From Hydnum rufescens UP504 (lineage: Eukaryota; Basidiomycota; Agaricomycetes; Cantharellales; Hydnaceae), in contig MU129052.1 of NCBI GenBank assembly GCA_014904985.1, positions 1-28,357 of the forward strand: 28,357 nucleotides of DNA. The letters run 5' to 3'. Positions 18,086 to 28,357 of the stretch are shown one piece after another; within the stretch, counting starts at the first letter, position 1; each line of letters begins with the position of its first letter. The notes beneath the pieces are model-generated. The model made no database searches. It saw nothing but the letters and a program-made list of their open reading frames with translations, and was not told the DNA's origin. Made by a program: the position numbers and the translations under genes.

Positions 18086-19237
18086 ATGGCCAGAGTAGCA
18101 AATCCATGAGCTATGCCATGGCCTACTGGTAGAGATGCTCTGCATTTTAAGGGAAAATGTCTCGACAACTTCCTCCTTGACTATGAAGCTTGCTGTGATG
18201 ATGCCCTCTACGATGACCACAAGAAGTGCAAGCACATTATATGATTTTGCAGCAACAAAGAAGCTGAACTTCTCAAGAATCTCCCAGAAGTTAAGAACCC
18301 AACAACCTTTGAAGCCCTGGCTACTCGTCTCAGGAAACTTTATGGACAGACAGACAGGCGACAACGATACACTCGAGAGTGACTAGCAGACTTCTGCCAA
18401 CAGAAGAGAACGATTGTCAATGAGGCAGACCTGGACAAATACTATCAAGAATTTATCACTCAAGTACAGTGTCTTGATGAAAAGAAAGTCCTAGCCAAAC
18501 GAGACTGAGATGACCTTTTCTGGCAAGGGATTCCACAGCGTCTCCAGAAGATCATACTCCCATTATTTCGCTATGTCCCAGGATTTGATGACACAAAACC
18601 TTTGGACTGCACAACAGCCTATGACACTATGAAGACCATACTCAAAGAGGATCTCTATTACAACTTCAGACATCTCAACAAGGATAGACCACAAACCACA
18701 ACAAAAGCCAAGAAGTCTAAACCTAGGATCAGTTATTACAAATCATGTGGCAGATATAGCGACTCCTCAGATGAATCAGAAGCCTCAGAAAGTGCAGAGG
18801 AAGACAGTAGCTCTGATAGCGAAAGTGAAGAAGAACCAGTGGCCATATCACCTTCCTCCATTAAAAAGGTCTCCACCAAATCAAAGCCTATAGTCATCCC
18901 ATCACTTCACAATGTGACAGAACAAATCAGTGACCTCACACAATCCTTCAATGAAATGAAAATCTACATGGCACAGTCACAGCAGAATGGGCAAGCTCCT
19001 AGTCCTTATATGCAACCCACCCATCCAGAAACATGGATACAAGGAAGTCCAGCTACCTATCCAAACAATCAGCCACTTGGATCTAATCGTACCCAAGAAC
19101 CCAACATGTCTGCTGGTGCAACTCTCTGTTGGTTCTGTGACAAGACTGGGGCACATAACATTGGAATGAAGAACTGCCCAGATGCTCAGGCTATGGTTCG
19201 ACAAGGCATCATCAAGTACTCTATCAAAGGCTTGTGA
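18086..19237 (+). pseudogene. gag: Ty3/gypsy Gag with four in-frame TGA codons
   Basis: Starts MARVANP and runs through FKGKCLDNFLLDYEACCDDA, KKCKHII, FEALATRLRKLYGQTDRRQR and DLFWQGIPQRLQKIILPLF, the capsid pattern of basidiomycete Ty3/gypsy Gag. An acidic Ser-rich linker (SDSSDESEASESAEED) follows. A zinc-knuckle-like CWFCDKTGAHNIGMKNC near 19126-19176 is C-x2-C-x5-H-x6-C, longer than the classic x4/x4 spacing. Four TGA codons interrupt it at positions where Arg is plausible. The frame ends at 19237, and homologous coding resumes in the -1 frame. Confidence 0.88.
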
Positions 19238-20910
19238 AGATGGATGACACCCAATTGCCATGAGGAATAGCAGGAAAAGGAGGAATCAAACAAGCTATTG
19301 TGGATGACATCAAACAGATCAGAGAGGAATCTTCTCATCAATGAACCACTGGAGCAATCAGTATTGTCGACAAAAATGGACACTCTCCCTTCACAACACA
19401 CTCATATGCAATAGCAGCAGGTCCCTTTATATCTGCACCAGCTGCCAAGACAAACAAACCCAATTATTGTCATAATCCAATGGGAGATAGAACCAATCAA
19501 TGTCCTGAAAATCAAATGTATGTTGATGTGCCTCCACGCAGCCCAACATGAGACAAACCTCCTGTTAACCAGCCAGACTCATCACCAATGAACCCAGAAC
19601 CAGTGCAACCAGCTCCAGAAAATCCTCCACAACCAAGTTATCCACCTGGAATACTGCCTTCCTCAGTTCTGAATGAACCTGCCACAGAGAAACCTGCTCA
19701 TCAAAGACCTCATCCTCCTCAAACCAATCCCCAAGAAGAAATGATAGACATCGAAATAGCTCGACCAGAAAAATGAATCCCCAAGAATCCTCCAACATAT
19801 CATTTTACCATGGACTTTCAAGATGCCTGTGAAGACAAGGAGATAGCAAAGAAGGTGCTAAACCAAACAGTTGAAATAACTCTTGGAGACTTCCTTGGAA
19901 CAGCCCATGGACCTGCCAAAATACTTGCAGCTGGACTAAAGCTCAAATGCGAATATAATCCCAAACATCAAGAGCCACTCACAGTCAATCATGCCACTCT
20001 AAAACTGTGTTTTCCCACAATGGAAGCCTCTGACTATGACTCTGATGATGAAGTGGAATTGGAGGACTACTATGATCTTATGATGACCAAAGACCTTGAT
20101 GAAGAGCTATATCCACAAACACAACAATCACAAAATCATCATTGAGCACAAGTAAATCTTGTAGGAGTCCTTGGACCAAATCCATTATTTGCCATGGACA
20201 CAGGAAAGATTGCAGCCAAGGCCACAGGACAAAATGGAACTAAAGACATCATACTCATGATTGACACTGGATCTGAATTAAACCTCATCTCCCAGGAAGT
20301 TCAGCAGAGGTTAAACATCCCAATAGACTACAATGGACAAAACTGGTCATTACAAGGAATCAATAGTGGACCTGAACCTCTAGTTGGATGCTGTCGAAAT
20401 GTCCCAATCAAAATAGGAGGAATATGATTCGATCATCACTTCTTTGTCACAAAGGGAAGCTTCAAAGGCCATGACATACTTCTAGGACAACCCTGGCTGG
20501 TAGGAGTTGGTGCCCAAATCAAATATGAAGGAGCTACAAATGGAATCCACAGAATGGACATTCAAGTCTATGAAAAAGGGAACCCATCAGGATCATCAGT
20601 CTCTCTCCATGCCCTTATGAACAAATCCAGGGAACAGGATAAACTTGTTCTTGCAGCAGCAGTGATACCACTGGACAAATGGCCTCCAGATACAAGCAAA
20701 CCAAGTCCAGCACAGCTGCAATATCAATATAAAACAAATGGAGTATCATTGGTTCGAATGGCACCCAAAACCCCACTGCAAAATTACGAATACTATCATA
20801 CAGAGGCAACCCCATCTGACTGATCATTACAAGGAAACTCGCCATTTGTTCCAATGTTTGGCAGGGAATTGTCAGAGGCCTTATGACTCCCAGAAACACA
20901 CACAAAGGAT
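19159..20910 (+). pseudogene. pol: Gag C-terminus/linker and aspartic protease of the Ty3 element
   Basis: In the -1 frame relative to gag, RLVKMDDTQLP leads into a Pro-rich linker (PEPVQPAPENPPQPSYPPG), a conserved-looking acidic block (DFQDACEDKEIAKKVLNQ) and the protease: LMIDTGSELNLIS with the catalytic DTG near 20264, then GHDILLGQPWLVG, the usual DxLLGxPWL end. In-frame TGA codons occur at 19261, 19342, 19549, 19774, 20143, 20425, 20821 and 20896. There is no TAA or TAG. The protease would cleave the Gag-Pol polyprotein. Confidence 0.85.
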
Positions 20911-22410
20911 TTCAGTCCAAGCATGAACAAGTACCTCATGGATGCTGTCATAAACAAGGAAAGCGTATCTGCACAGTATCTTCACGAAACTTGGAAATTG
21001 TCCTCTGCAGCATCAGGAAATCAGCTTGAGGACAACCATGTGTGCGTTTACAACAAATTGAAACCAACCCTTGTCAACAAATATCCCAAAAAAGCAGAAA
21101 ACATCAGCTATCGCATTGGCCAAGTCATCAGGAATGCAAAGAAGACAAAGTACAAGACTGTGGACAAGAAGAAAAATCCAATACCCTTAGGAGTCACTCA
21201 AAAACCAGTCATTTGTCTTCCCTACAAGGATCTTCCATTGATAACGCCTCTCATTCTCCCCACGCATCCCCCCAGCTTGAAGGACTTCCAGTACACCAAG
21301 AAGCTTACCCCAGAACGAGTCAAAAAGATAATCGACAATATCCCCAACAACTTCCTTTCAGAAGAAGAATTGGACTTGCTGCTCTATGTGGTTGCTCAAA
21401 GGGAAAGAGGTCTTGCATTCGATGAATCTGAACGAGGAATCTTCAAGACAGAATACTTCCCAGATTATGTTATGGAAACAGTCCCTCACATTCCATGGGA
21501 ACTGCCTCCAATTTGTCCACCAAAAGCTATCGTCACCACACTCATCAAGATGATTAAAGATCAATTGGCAGCTGGGAAATACAAAACATTGTGGTCCTCC
21601 TATCATTCCCAAATGTTTGCAGTAGCAAAACCTAAAGGAGGCATTCGAATCATCCACGATTTACAACCCCTAAATGCAGTCTCAGTTAAAGACTCAGGAT
21701 TGCCACCAAACATCAATGACTTTGCAGACAGCGTTGTGGGACACTCAGTCTATATTGTTGCAGATCTCTATGCAGGATATGATGGACGATGACTGGCAGA
21801 AGAATCCCAAGAACTCACAACAAGCGATTCACCATTGGGACCTGTAAAGCTTACAACACTGCCTCAAGGATACACAAACTCCATGCAAGAATTCATGAAA
21901 ACAGTTACACACATGATCAGGCCTATGATCCCAGATAGAGCCGAAGCCTTTGTGGATGATGTGGCAGGAAAAGGACCAAAAACGCAGTACAACAATGAAC
22001 CTATCTCTGAAAACCCAAAGATTCAACATTACAAATGGGAATTTGCTCAGGTCATTGATGAATTATTTGCTACCTTCATCGAAGCTGGATGTACAGCCTC
22101 TGGATCGAAACTCGTACTCACAACACCTCTCATACACATTGTGGGGAATGTTTGTTCAATGGAAGGAAGAAGACCCCACCATGGAATCATCACGAAAATA
22201 AAGAACTGGCCATGCCCAATGAATGTAACACAAGTTTGTGGATTCCTGGGAACAGTTGGAGTTGCTCGAAATTGGATTTGGCAATTTGCCAAGATAGCCA
22301 AGCCTCTCACATTACTCACCAAGAAGACTCCCAATGAATTCAAATGGAATGATCAAGCTGAAGAAGCCATGAATCAGCTAAAAGAAGCCTCCACAAATCT
22401 TCCTGCTTGA
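20911..22410 (+). pseudogene. pol: Reverse transcriptase of the Ty3 element
   Basis: A 289-codon open stretch (20923-21792) contains FAVAKPKGGIRIIHDLQPLN and VYIVADLYAGYD (first catalytic Asp in the DLY motif). After one TGA it continues with PVKLTTLPQGYTNSMQEFM and EAFVDDVAGKG, where FVDD replaces the usual Y-x-DD, a common gypsy variant. Thumb and connection follow, with VCGFLGTVGVARNWIWQFA and LTLLTKKTPNEFKW. Only TGA stops interrupt it, at 21790 and 22408, so the catalytic fold is otherwise legible. Confidence 0.92.
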
Positions 22411-22850
22411 AAATCCTTGAACATTGACATAGCCAGAGTGTTAAAAGAAGACAAATGCACCTCAGATTATGGCCTTGTAACACTTGCAGTGGACAGCTCC
22501 ATCATTGCAGTAGGCTGGATCAAATATCAAACCTTAGAAGATGGATGTCACCCCATTGTCTTTGGATCAGTAACCAACAATGAAGCTGAAACCAAGTATT
22601 CCCAGCCACAAATCGAATTAAAAGGGCTATTCAAAGCACTCAAAGCCCAAAGAAATGACCTCTGGGGAATCCATTTTAGAGTGGAAGTGGATGCCAAATT
22701 CCTAAAACAAACTATCAACACACCAGGATTACCAAATGCGGCTATGTCATGATGGATTTCCTATATCCAGCGATTCAATTTTGAATTGGTCCATGTCCCT
22801 GCAACAAAACACCAAGGTCCAGATGGATTATCCAGGCACCCAGCACATGA
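22411..22850 (+). pseudogene. pol: RNase H domain of the Ty3 element
   Basis: TLAVDSSIIAVGWIKYQ supplies the first Asp, QIELKGLFKALKA the Glu, and RVEVDAKFLKQTINTPG the next Asp. PATKHQGPDGLSRHPA closes the domain, as in most gypsy elements. One TGA (22750) stands where related elements have Arg in MSRWI. It degrades template RNA during cDNA synthesis. Confidence 0.88.
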
Positions 22851-24232
22851 AAATGACTCAGCCAATTCAGAGGATGAACTGGAACCAGATGAACCAGGCC
22901 ATTTCATCACTGGGCCATGATTTCTTGAAGAATATGAACACTGGGTCATGCATAGTTCCTCAGCATCCAGACTATCAGCAACAAGAATCAAAAGGGAATC
23001 CTATGAAGACATCATTGAATTCAGGCAAAATCACACAGTACTCTCAATCAAGCCACAAGAGAATACAACAAGAAGTGGTGGATTTGTGGCTCTCTCCTAT
23101 CAAGCCCACTCATCTGTTCAAAACCATCCCAAAGCACTCTCCCAACATTCACAGTCCCAACACCCAGAAACTGATTCAGAAATTAAAGAACACCCTCACA
23201 AACTCAAGGATTCTGATGGAAAAGACTATTGGGAAAGGATCCAATACTACCTGGAACACATAAAAATACCCCCAGGAGTCAAGAACACCAAGACATTCAT
23301 TCAGACCACCAAACACTATTTTATGTATCAAGGAACCCTGTGGAGAAGACCTAGAAATGGTCAATTGCCATTAAAAGTTATCAAGAACCCAGATGATTGA
23401 GCCCACTTATGTAAGGCTGCACATGATGAATCAGGCCACTGCAGATGAGACCCGACTTTCAAGAAATTATCTGATAGATTCTTTTGGCCAAATATGCTAT
23501 CCTATGTGGCCTGGTATTGCCAGACATGCCATGAATGCCAATTAAGGTCTACAGCCCAACCAAAAATCACTTTAAGCCCGACCTACATTAATACCATATT
23601 ATGTAAATTTAATATGGACACAGTCCATATGCCAGTATCAAATGGATTCAAATATATTGTGGATCTTTGGGATGATCTCTCCAGATGGCTGGAAGCAAAA
23701 ATGTTATGTAAGGCCTCGAGTAAGCACATTGCCCAGTTTCTATTCGAGGATGTCATGTGCCAGTTTGGCTGTGTATTACAAATCACAATGGATAATGGAA
23801 TGGAATTCAACCCACTAGTTCAAACAATGGCAGATGAATATAATGTCCCTATTGTCTGAGCTGCCCCTTATCACCCGGAAGCAAATGGAATGATAGAATG
23901 TGGGCACAGGACCTGGATAAACTTGCTATTTGTTGCATGCAGAGGGAACCCAAGCAAATGGTCAAACTATTTTTATTTGTGCATGTGGGCAGACCAAGTG
24001 ATGGTAAAATGAATGACTGGCTACACCCCCTATTACCTACTCTGCAGAATAAATCATGTGTTTCCATTTGACATTACAGATGCATCATGGTACACATTAA
24101 AATGGGGAACAATCCAAACCATGGAAGAACTACTAGGAATTCACAGAATCCAATTGGCACATAGAGATGAGGATATTCAAGCCACCTCAAATACCATCCT
24201 TCAAGCAAGAATTCAAAGCACTCAGGATCTAT
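22851..24232 (+). pseudogene. pol: Linker and integrase of the Ty3 element
   Basis: A Ser/His/Glu-rich linker is followed by YWERIQYYLEHIKIP and FMYQGTLWRRPRNGQ. The zinc finger (AHDESGH...YCQTCHEC) starts near 23418. The DDE core is FNMDTVHMPVSNGFKYIVDL, then QITMDNGMEFN, then YHPEANGMIECGH. The end is MTGYTPYYLLCRINHVFPFD and ELLGIHRIQLAHRDEDI. TGA interrupts it at 22918, 23398, 23446, 23857 and 24010. No chromodomain follows, unlike the integrase at 4471. The frame ends with TAA at 24232, and no 3' LTR is visible. Confidence 0.9.
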
Positions 24233-24769
24233 AACAGAATGGACTTAGGTCGATGATTACCTCATCTTCGGAATTCAGCAGTGGTTTCACACACATGTGA
24301 TCTGTGATGAGAGCCAAGGTGCCAAAAATTAGTGGTGTCACTCAGGTTTGAACCCTCAGCCTCTTAATGCCATTACAGCAACAGTGCATATTAGACAGTT
24401 AAGTCAACACAACTGTACTAAAATAAGGAAATTAGAAGACTATGTACTGGCCCTTCTGAGTTCCGAGTGCCAAATAGACTTTTCCCTCTCACTCATGGGG
24501 CAGGTTGATCAAACATGGTGTTCTCCATCATCAATAATATAAATGGTGAAGATCCCAAGTTAAATTATTCAATCCAGAAGCATGGGAATAGTGAATTTTC
24601 ATTCCTAACATAAAAAAGTCAATTGTGGTGGCCTCTTGCATGCCTTTTCTGTGGTAGATTTCGGATTCCCACTCCCAGTCTACTTTTCCTATCATGGAGG
24701 AAAATATAAGAGAATGTAAGTCTAATTTACCTTAACTTCAACAACTTTTTACTGACTGTCTTGGTGATT
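24233..24769. other. Unassigned sequence with a tRNA-like B box on the minus strand
   Basis: On the minus strand GGTTCAAACC (24354-24345) is a good RNA polymerase III B box. About 32 nt earlier on that strand, ACTGTCTAATATGC (24399-24386) resembles a Leu/Ser tRNA D-arm with CpG-type decay. I could not fold a full cloverleaf with a proper anticodon loop, so this may be a SINE or tRNA relic. Nothing else is recognised, and no 3' LTR is found. Confidence 0.3.
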
Positions 24770-25264
24770 TCATTGACTTTGGGGGTGTTTTTTATTGACT
24801 TCCGGGGTGTTGATTGACTTGGGGGTGTTTTTATTGACTTCTGGGTGTTTGATTGACTTTGGGGGGTTTTTTATTGACTTCTGGGGTGTTTGATTGACTT
24901 TGGGGGGTGTTTTTATTGACTTCTGGGGTGTTTGATTGACTTTGGGGGGTGTTTTTTATTGACTTCTGGGGTGTTTGATTGACTTTGGGGTGTTTTTTAT
25001 TGACTTCTGGGGGTGTTTGATTGATTTGGGGTGTTTTTTATTGATTCTGTGCTCTGGGGTATTTTTATTGACTTTGGGGGTGTTTTATTGACTTCTGGGG
25101 TATTTTTATTGACTTCTGGGGGTGTTTTATTGCTTCTGGGGGTTTTTTTATGACTTCTGGGGGTGTTTTATTGACTTCTGGGGGATATTTTTATTGATTT
25201 CTGGGGGGTATTTATTGACTCTGGGGGTGTTTTTATTAACTCTTGGGGTATTTTTGTTGACTTG
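24770..25264 (+). repeat. G-rich minisatellite (unit about 20/41 bp)
   Basis: About 24 degenerate copies of TTTATTGACTTCTGGGGGTG, often alternating with TTTGATTGACTTTGGGG to give a unit of about 41 bp. Frequent runs of 4-6 G on the plus strand give quadruplex potential. Looser versions continue to about 25440, just before the Helitron ORF. Confidence 0.9.
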
Positions 25265-26284
25265 GGGGCAAAAAGAATGTGAGTCTGATTTACATTAATT
25301 TCAACAGCTTTTACTGACTTTCTTAATGACTTCTGTTCATTTTGGTGGTTGACTTTGGGTGGCCATTTTGTTAATTCTGGGGCTATTTCTGTTAACTCTG
25401 GGCTATTTTGGTTAACTCTGGGGGTGATTTTGTCAACTGTTGATGGTGGTTGTTCAATGTTGGGGAATTAAGGTCATCCCTGGAACCCAAGGGACACCCA
25501 GCCCTGAGGCTAAAAATCAAAGCTGTAGCAGAGAAAGACAGGAGAGAGAACTCCACTCCCCTGTGAGGGAAAGATCTACTCCATCAACAACTCAACAATA
25601 TCAAATCAGCCAATTACGAGCACAGGCTGATGCATTGCCACCTCTTCAGGCAAAACGCAGTTATCGTCATGCTGTCAACCAGCCACAGGGACCATCCCAA
25701 GCTGGACCATCTCGGGTCCCTGTGCCAAATCCACACATTCCACCACACATTCCACAACACAATTTCCCACTATTACCACCATTTGAATTAAATCAGCAGC
25801 ATCAGCAGCAGTCACCAATGCCACAAACCCACACTTCACAATCTGAAAGGGTAACATCATCATCATCTGCATTGGATGAAAATATGGGTTCTGGGGATGA
25901 TTATGAACCATCAACACAATCATCACCTGAAATTGAGGATGATGAGGCTGATGACTTTCTTGATACACCACCCTCTGCCCAGCCTTGCCGAAATGCACAG
26001 AGGCCTCAACGATATGAACAACTTCCTGATTGTCAAGTTCACCATGCACCTCAAATACTACAACCACCAGAGCATGTTCCACCTCCCCCACATGGCCATA
26101 ATCAAGGCCAACTTGGAAGACATCTTCATGGTCATGGCTATAGAATTCCCATGCAAGCCATGGCCAAGGTGCTGGGGCACCTGCTGGAGGTGGTGGCCCT
26201 GGGGATTCAGACAGTGATGGATGATGGGGTGAATGATGACCATGCACAAGGACAGGGTGCTCCAAGAGAACCCCATGGCCATGG

Positions 26285-26505
26285 CCAAGGTCGAGGAGAG
26301 GGTCAAGGTCGAGGTCAAGGGAGGGTGAGGTTGAGTCAAGGTCGAGGTTGGAGGTTGAGGTCAAGGGGGAGGGTCAAGGTCGAGGTCGAGGTGAGGGAGG
26401 GTTGAGGTCGAGGAGAGGGTTGAGGTCGAGGAGAGGTTGAGGTCGAGGAGAGGGTCGAGGTCGAGGAGAGGGTCAGAGGTCGAGGAGAGGGTCGAGGTCA
26501 AGGAC
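26285..26505 (+). repeat. GGTCGAGGAGAG minisatellite inside the Helitron ORF
   Basis: Repeats of GGTCGAGG and GAGAGGGT encode a Gly-Arg-Gly-Glu tract. One-base differences between units shift the frame temporarily, but the same frame is restored before 26500. Such RGG-like tracts may bind nucleic acid. Confidence 0.85.
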
Positions 26506-26957
26506 TGCATATCAATCATGGAGCATTCTTGCAGCCTTATGATGATGACAGGGAATACCCTGATCTCTTCCTTGGTCCCATGACAGTTCAATGCTCCAAC
26601 TGTGGTGCTCTTCACTGGATGGTAGAAAAACGGAGTGACAGCTCCTTAATTCATCCAATATTTGGAAGATGCTGTCAGCGGGGGAAAGTATCTCTCCCTC
26701 CAATGAGGATCCCCCCAGAACCTCTATATTCATTGCTCTCCATGCAATTGGATTTTGACCCCAATTACATTCTGCCTGCAATTCAACATGAATGCAGCAG
26801 AAATTACCTCAATAATATCCAGAAATATAATGCTGCATTTGCATTCCTATCTCTTGGTGTCAAAATTGATGAGCGCATTACTGGCGCAGGTGGTGGCCCA
26901 TATGCATTCAGGATCCATGGGCAACTCTCACATCTTCATGGAGCACTTCTACCAGAG

Positions 26958-27018
26958 GTGCAGCTTATTTATTTACACCAGTATGATGATGCCTTACTGA
27001 AAAATACTTCTCTTTCAG
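26958..27018 (+). other. Intron in the Helitron gene
   Basis: Begins GTGCAG and ends CTTTCAG, with a TACTGAA branch-like site. Removing it joins LLPE to AGHDISYAQ at a codon boundary, restoring the Helitron_like_N pattern. The donor is weak (GTGCAG rather than GTRNGT). Confidence 0.65.
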
Positions 27019-27350
27019 GCTGGACATGATATCAGTTATGCACAGATGTATATCCATGACACTCAGGAGGCACTTGCACATGCCCATCAACAGCAGGTGG
27101 CCTGCAACCAAGGCACTACACCTGAAATTATGCTTGAGCTTCAGGATATGATGCATGCCAATAATCCCTACATTCCCATGTACAGAACTGCACATGAGAT
27201 TTGCTTGCTCTTCCAGTAGCTCAGCATAATGTTGAGTGTCGCATTCATCTGGATGAAAGTGCAGATCAGCGCCATTACAATCTCCCCCAAGCTGACCAGA
27301 TTGCAGCAATTCTCCCAGGGGATGGAGAAAATGCCAGGCTGGTCAGCCAT

Positions 27351-27377
27351 ATTTGATACCTATGATAGGTATCAAAT
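27351..27377. repeat. Perfect 12 bp hairpin at the Helitron break point
   Basis: ATTTGATACCTA, loop TGA, TAGGTATCAAAT. It includes the stop codon that ends the Helitron frame. It is AT-rich and not followed by CTRR within the expected 10-15 nt, so it is not a clear Helitron 3' end. Confidence 0.8.
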
Positions 27378-27474
27378 CTCGGGCACTATTTGGTACCTAA
27401 GTAGGTCTAATAGTGATGGGGTGCCATAGGGGTGCCAATCAATAATTCAATATTGGAGAATCATTGGAATCAGC

Positions 27475-27864
27475 CCCAATGGGGCTCCAATATAGTCATC
27501 ATGTATAAGTAGTCCGAGAGCGAGTCCAGAGACCCCAGCTTTGGTCTCTCAGGATTTCCGCTGTTACTCCGGACTACAGGTCAGCCTTCATGTATTCCGT
27601 ATTTGTATTACATAATCTCAGGATTTCCGCTGTTATCCGGACTACAGGTCCGAGTATTCTCCAGTTGACTCCCGCGAGCTTAAGGACCGCTGTGCTCGTT
27701 CGCCTAGTCCCTTCCGGGCTGCTGGATTGCTCTCCGTCCCCTCTATCTTCATTATCTCATTCCTGCCCGGATTCTCTTCCGGACTTAGCCGGACTTACAC
27801 CGGACTTAGCCGAATTATCTGTGTTTATATTTGTTTGGTGCTCTCGTCGCAGCGTGGCCTGACA
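27475..27864 (+). repeat. Family B LTR, 3' two-thirds, plus orientation
   Basis: Reverse complement of about 1468-1850: TAGTCATCATGTATAAG (TATA), AGCTTTGGTCTCTC, two CTCAGGATTTCCGCTG blocks, and an end at GTGGCCTGACA (27864). Upstream of 27475 the sequence no longer matches the other copy, so U3 is truncated or replaced. No ATGAC duplication was found on the left. Confidence 0.85.
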
Positions 27865-28145
27865 ATGACCTGGTCAACAACTGGAAACATCACACAGCAG
27901 GACTTCTTGGTAGGGATGGGTGGGTGGACTGGGGAAACATTCCAGACCAACTGCCTCCATTACAGAGGGCATGGGTCTGCCGACAAGGAGAGCCCAGGCT
28001 GAGGAAGTTTTTATCACCTGGGGAAGAAGAGGCTGAAGAAGCAAGTTCTGATGATGATGAAAATGGGGAGTTGGAAGAAGGACCTGAGGCAGAGGACCTC
28101 ACATTCCTAACCTCCCTTGATCTGGTTCTGGGACATGAGGATTAA
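27865..28145 (+). CDS. Unidentified acidic C-terminal ORF fragment
   Basis: An open frame enters from the LTR and continues for about 93 codons to a TAA at 28143: NDLVNNWKHHTAGLLGRDGW, WGNIPDQLPPLQRAWVC and then an acidic tail with EEEAEEASSDDDENGELEEG. The aromatic/basic block and acidic end look like the C-terminus of a transposon protein, but I cannot assign a family. The true start is upstream of the LTR insertion. Confidence 0.35.
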
Positions 28146-28357
28146 CCTAGCACACTGGTCACAAATGTACTATTAGTTAGCCCCTTAGACTTAGATGCTG
28201 GAGATACCCCCAATAATACTATTGTGCCTGGCCAACAAAATGTCTCCAAGTTGCATAATGGGGCCCCATTTGGGTGATGCAAAAAGATGAAGCTGTGAGG
28301 AAGGCTCATTTTGGGGCATAATAGGGCCCCATTGAACCATAATGGGGCCCATATCCG
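28146..28357. other. No feature recognised
   Basis: Contains scattered AATGGGGCCCCATT-type short palindromes (three near-copies) but no ORF. Confidence 0.5.

Larger units (their letters stand above)
25440..27356 (+). pseudogene. Helitron replicase/helicase, N-terminal (Helitron_like_N) region, decayed
   Basis: Helitron proteins combine a rolling-circle Rep endonuclease with a helicase. The N-terminal part is disordered (Gln/Pro/His-rich, acidic block SSPEIEDDEADDFLD) and then Arg/Gly-rich. The conserved Helitron_like_N pattern follows from 26529: CSNCGALHW, CCQRGKVSLPPM, NIQKYNAAFAFLSLGVKID and PYAFRIHGQLSHLHGALLPE. A 61 nt intron (26958-27018) interrupts it, then AGHDISYAQMYIHDTQEAL and NPYIPMYRTAHEICL. 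A frameshift near 27204 is needed to continue with VECRIHLDESADQRHYNLPQ. The frame stops at 27354-27356. Two TGA codons (26403, 26421) in the Gly-Arg repeats are CGA derivatives. Rep HUH and helicase motifs are absent from the window. Confidence 0.85.

Noticed and set aside
18086..24232. UGA read as an amino acid (code change) because all internal stops are TGA.
   Set aside because: The window's other elements use TGA as a decay product at CGA and also contain TAG. The pattern is fully explained by CpG transitions, and the sites are Arg in relatives rather than one recoded residue.
24330..24412. A functional tRNA gene.
   Set aside because: There is a good B box and a D-arm-like stretch, but no acceptor pairing or anticodon loop with U33 could be fitted.
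25675..26364. A 229-codon minus-strand ORF opposite the Helitron frame.
   Set aside because: It is the antisense of the low-complexity Helitron N-terminus. The plus strand continues into a recognisable Helitron domain.
27351..27377. A Helitron 3' terminal hairpin.
   Set aside because: AT-rich, inside the coding region of the N-terminal domain, and not followed by CTRR at the normal distance.

Overview
The window looks like a gene-poor, transposon-packed region of a filamentous fungus, most likely a basidiomycete. The Ty3/gypsy gag-pol styles, chromodomain integrase, Helitron helicase-like domain and 50-60 nt GT-AG introns with CTNA-type branch sites all fit that group. I cannot name the species. 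CpG is strongly depleted in the older elements. No complete, clearly functional host gene is visible.

Layout. 1-5.6 kb is a nest of LTR retroelements. A minus-strand Ty3/gypsy element (family A) has its 5' LTR at 492-1338 and gag running off the left edge. A chromovirus integrase remnant (1404-5611) is split by a solo LTR of family B (1464-2121, TSD TTGGC) and by a 1.38 kb LTR-like repeat X (2300-4470). Repeat X is itself split by a second family A solo LTR (3378-4165, TSD TGGAG). 5.6-7.3 kb holds low-complexity DNA and unrecognised fragments. 7.28-9.06 kb is a foldback element with a near-perfect palindrome around 8362, TTAGGG-like blocks facing its centre, and a MITE (7331-7835) in one arm. 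9.1-11.0 kb has two unrecognised minus-strand spliced gene models and a possible copia-like LTR. 11.2-12.6 kb is a second copy of repeat X.

12.6-15.77 kb is the most unusual region. It is an array of exon-intron-like modules pointing outward in both directions from a second large palindrome (axis about 14397). Each module pairs a GT-rich hairpin just before a 5' splice-site-like sequence with an AAAAAGAGCAGC hairpin inside the following intron-like segment. Stem changes between copies are often compensatory.

16.1-16.65 kb is a Tc1/mariner-like fragment. It is followed by a long Ty3/gypsy element in plus orientation: LTR/promoter 16.65-18.0 kb, gag 18.09-19.24 kb, then protease, RT, RNase H and integrase to 24.23 kb. 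This element carries 20 internal in-frame stops, all TGA, best explained by CGA to TGA decay at CpG. 24.77-25.26 kb is a G-rich minisatellite. 25.4-27.35 kb is a decayed Helitron replicase/helicase N-terminal region with one intron, followed by a partial family B LTR (27.48-27.86 kb) and an unidentified acidic ORF.

The genes do not form a pathway. They are successive layers of mobile elements. The most useful mechanistic points are the Tf1-like self-priming signature of family A, the bZIP-type sites in the Ty3 LTR promoter, and the hairpin-module array.
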